A DNA stretch of 64,000 bases, taken from Eremophila alpestris peregrina. Its lineage: Eukaryota; Chordata; Aves; Passeriformes; Alaudidae. The position numbers and the translations under genes were made by a program. The notes beneath the pieces are model-generated. The model had not been told where the DNA came from, did no database searches, and saw nothing but the letters and a program-made list of their open reading frames with translations. The stretch is from NCBI GenBank assembly GCA_009792885.1, contig WMCF01000015.1, forward strand, positions 12,894,053 to 12,958,052. The letters are read 5' to 3'. Positions 62,394 through 64,000 of the stretch are shown here, one piece after another. The first letter of the stretch is position 1. Each line of letters begins with the position of its first letter.

Positions 62394-64000
62394 CACTGTC
62401 ACAGTCATTAACAAAAATCTCGGACAGGATGAGCCCTAGCAATAATTCCAAAGGAACAACACTCAAAAAATATGCTTTTGAACTGCTGACGACTTAAAGG
62501 CAAGTTTTTTATGGGTCCAGTGAGTTTTACCTACCTTTTCTCCATTATTTTAGGCCACTTCTTTTGACTTATACGATAGAGATTTTACAGCTGACCCTGC
62601 TGTACTTGCCCACTCAACCAGTTAACTTGGCAGAGAAGACAATCATATTGAACAGGTGTGATTTGTCCTTAGTGAATCCATGCTAGCTATTTCCAACCCT
62701 TGGAAATATCTTCCAAAAAGATTTGCTGCATTTTCTTCACACACAGCCTGTATTACCTTGGCTCTTCATTCCAGTTTAGAAGATGAGCATAATAATTGTC
62801 TTTTTCCATGCTACAGGGAACTCCTTTGACAGATACAACCCTTTGAAGATGACAGACAGGGACCTTGAAATGACATCTGACAGGTCTCTCAGAAGTCTTG
62901 AACGTGTTCAGTCTGTCCCCATTGAATGTTTGTATAGTTTGTTAACATGGTCCCTAACTTGATATTTTCCTGCTGTTAAATTGTACTTCATTTAGTAGAC
63001 ATGGGAGGCCTGACAGCAGACATTGCAAGTACAAACTGCTACAAATGAGAAAATTAGTATCTCTGCCTTTTAATTCTCCATCAACATCAATTCACTAACT
63101 CAGTAATAGCAAGCCTACATCATCTTTGGTTTCTGTTCTGGTTGTTGCCAATGTACTTACAAAACCCTTCTTGCTGACTTTCACATTCCCAATTTCAATT
63201 ATAAGCTTTAGTTTTCTTAATTGCCTAATTCTATCCATGCATCTCATGTAACATTCTTATTTTTCTCCTGGTAGGAAATCTCTATTTCTTCCTTCCGTAT
63301 TCCCTCTGTTTGCATTTGAATACAATGAAAATATTTTATCCATGGCCTTATGTCAAGCCAGTCTAATTTCATGGACCATCCCTGTACTTTGAGGGGTTTC
63401 TCCTCTGCAATAATCAGCTGTCTTGAGATTTGGGTTGTCGGAGTTGGGGTTTTTTTTTCTTTTTTGTTTTCCATTTAAAACAGCATCTAAGGGATTCTTT
63501 CTCATAACTACCTGAACAAGCAAAAATGTCACCTTCTAGATCCCTTGCCTATACCTTCTCTCTTCCTCATTTTCCCGAGGATACTTAATTAAATCATCTG
63601 ATAGCACTTGGAATGAAGGTTGCTGTTTACCAATCACACTACTCATTTTTATTCAGAAGCAGCAGTTCTGGCAGATCTGACTTCTCACCTTCTGTCCATA
63701 CAGCACCTGCATCAAAACACTCTTCTTAAAACATTCCAGAATTCTCCTGGTTTGCTTGTGTTCAACCATATCTAGAAGATGCTGGAGTAATTTAAGTCCT
63801 CCACAAAAACTTTGCAATGCAACCATAAGACTTCCTCATGTGTTTTGAAGCATTAGTGAAAAACTGATCAGGACCTCAGTATCCAACATTTGTATCATGT
63901 TCTGTTTCTCAAATGCAGTTTCAAAAGTAACTGATCAGCCTTTTGAATCTTCTATAACACAGATCTTTATATGTAGTTATTTTATTGATATAAAGCACAA

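Larger units (their letters stand above)
60878..64000 (-). mobile_element. Long, ancient CR1 LINE copy (EN and RT remnants), minus strand, split by an LTR
   Basis: CR1 is a non-LTR retrotransposon whose ORF2 encodes an endonuclease and a reverse transcriptase. Here its complement runs from the 3' UTR (60878-61250: 'agattggagagtcatctga', 'acctccaaaaattaagatt', 'cttttccagtgtttgactg') into ORF2. On the minus strand I can read remnants in the correct order: an endonuclease-type V-F-V-E-D-L-N-Y at 63787-63810 (the family has G-D-F-N), H-K-Q-T-R-R-I-L-E-C at 63731-63760 in another frame, the RT segment H-G-F-T-K-D-K-S at 62659-62682, a V-P...LLLG-L-I-L...I-F-V-N-D segment at about 62401-62462, and L-S-E-F-A-E-E at 61633-61653 where the family has the catalytic F-A-D-D. 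Stops and frameshifts are frequent, so it is long dead. An LTR occupies 61658-62393. The 5' limit is not reached with certainty and may lie beyond the window. Confidence 0.85.

Noticed and set aside
1..64000. CRISPR arrays, operons, bacterial-type promoters and terminators
   Set aside because: No regularly spaced identical repeats with unique spacers were seen, and the repeat content shows a vertebrate nuclear genome.

Overview
The window looks like non-coding DNA from a bird genome. It is A+T-rich with long T/A runs, has no convincing exon or RNA gene on either strand, and its recognisable repeats are CR1 LINEs and endogenous-retrovirus LTRs of avian type. No mammalian Alu, L1 or processed-pseudogene signature was seen. 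CR1 alone would also fit turtles or crocodilians; the LTR at 32.2-32.7 kb, which I recognise from bird genomes, is what points to birds. Whether the window is intergenic or lies inside a very large intron cannot be told from the sequence.

Layout. 1-16.2 kb: unique-looking A+T-rich DNA with small simple repeats. 16.2-16.6 kb: two CR1 scraps in opposite orientation. 18.86-19.36 kb: a solo LTR (family 1) on the minus strand. 19.36-30.66 kb: mostly unique sequence, with a G+C-richer islet at 19.76 kb and a TA microsatellite at 21.97 kb. 30.66-31.65 kb: a cluster of CR1 pieces. 32.17-32.72 kb: a solo LTR of a second family. 36.5-37.4 kb: a composite in which a family 1 solo LTR on the plus strand interrupts an older array of about 40-bp units, next to a CR1 3' end. 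37.4-47.1 kb: unique sequence with a polypurine tract at 42.8 kb and unclassified G+C-rich islets at 44.8-47.0 kb. 47.1-57.7 kb: a CR1 3' end, long T-tracts, and a decayed minisatellite of about 60 bp at 50.6-50.86 kb. 57.72-57.95 kb: a CR1 piece lacking its 3' end. 60.88 kb to the window end: a long, ancient CR1 copy on the minus strand with decayed endonuclease and reverse transcriptase motifs, interrupted by a solo LTR of about 736 bp (family 3).

No set of genes works together here. What can be read is a history of transposition: CR1 copies of different ages, and three kinds of solo LTR, two of which sit inside older repeats. The open reading frames present are 168 codons or shorter, and those I traced come from antisense reading of repeats or from homopolymer tracts. 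I found no previously undescribed system. The most informative observations are the two nested insertions, the inverted pair of family 1 LTRs, and the degenerate 60-bp array.
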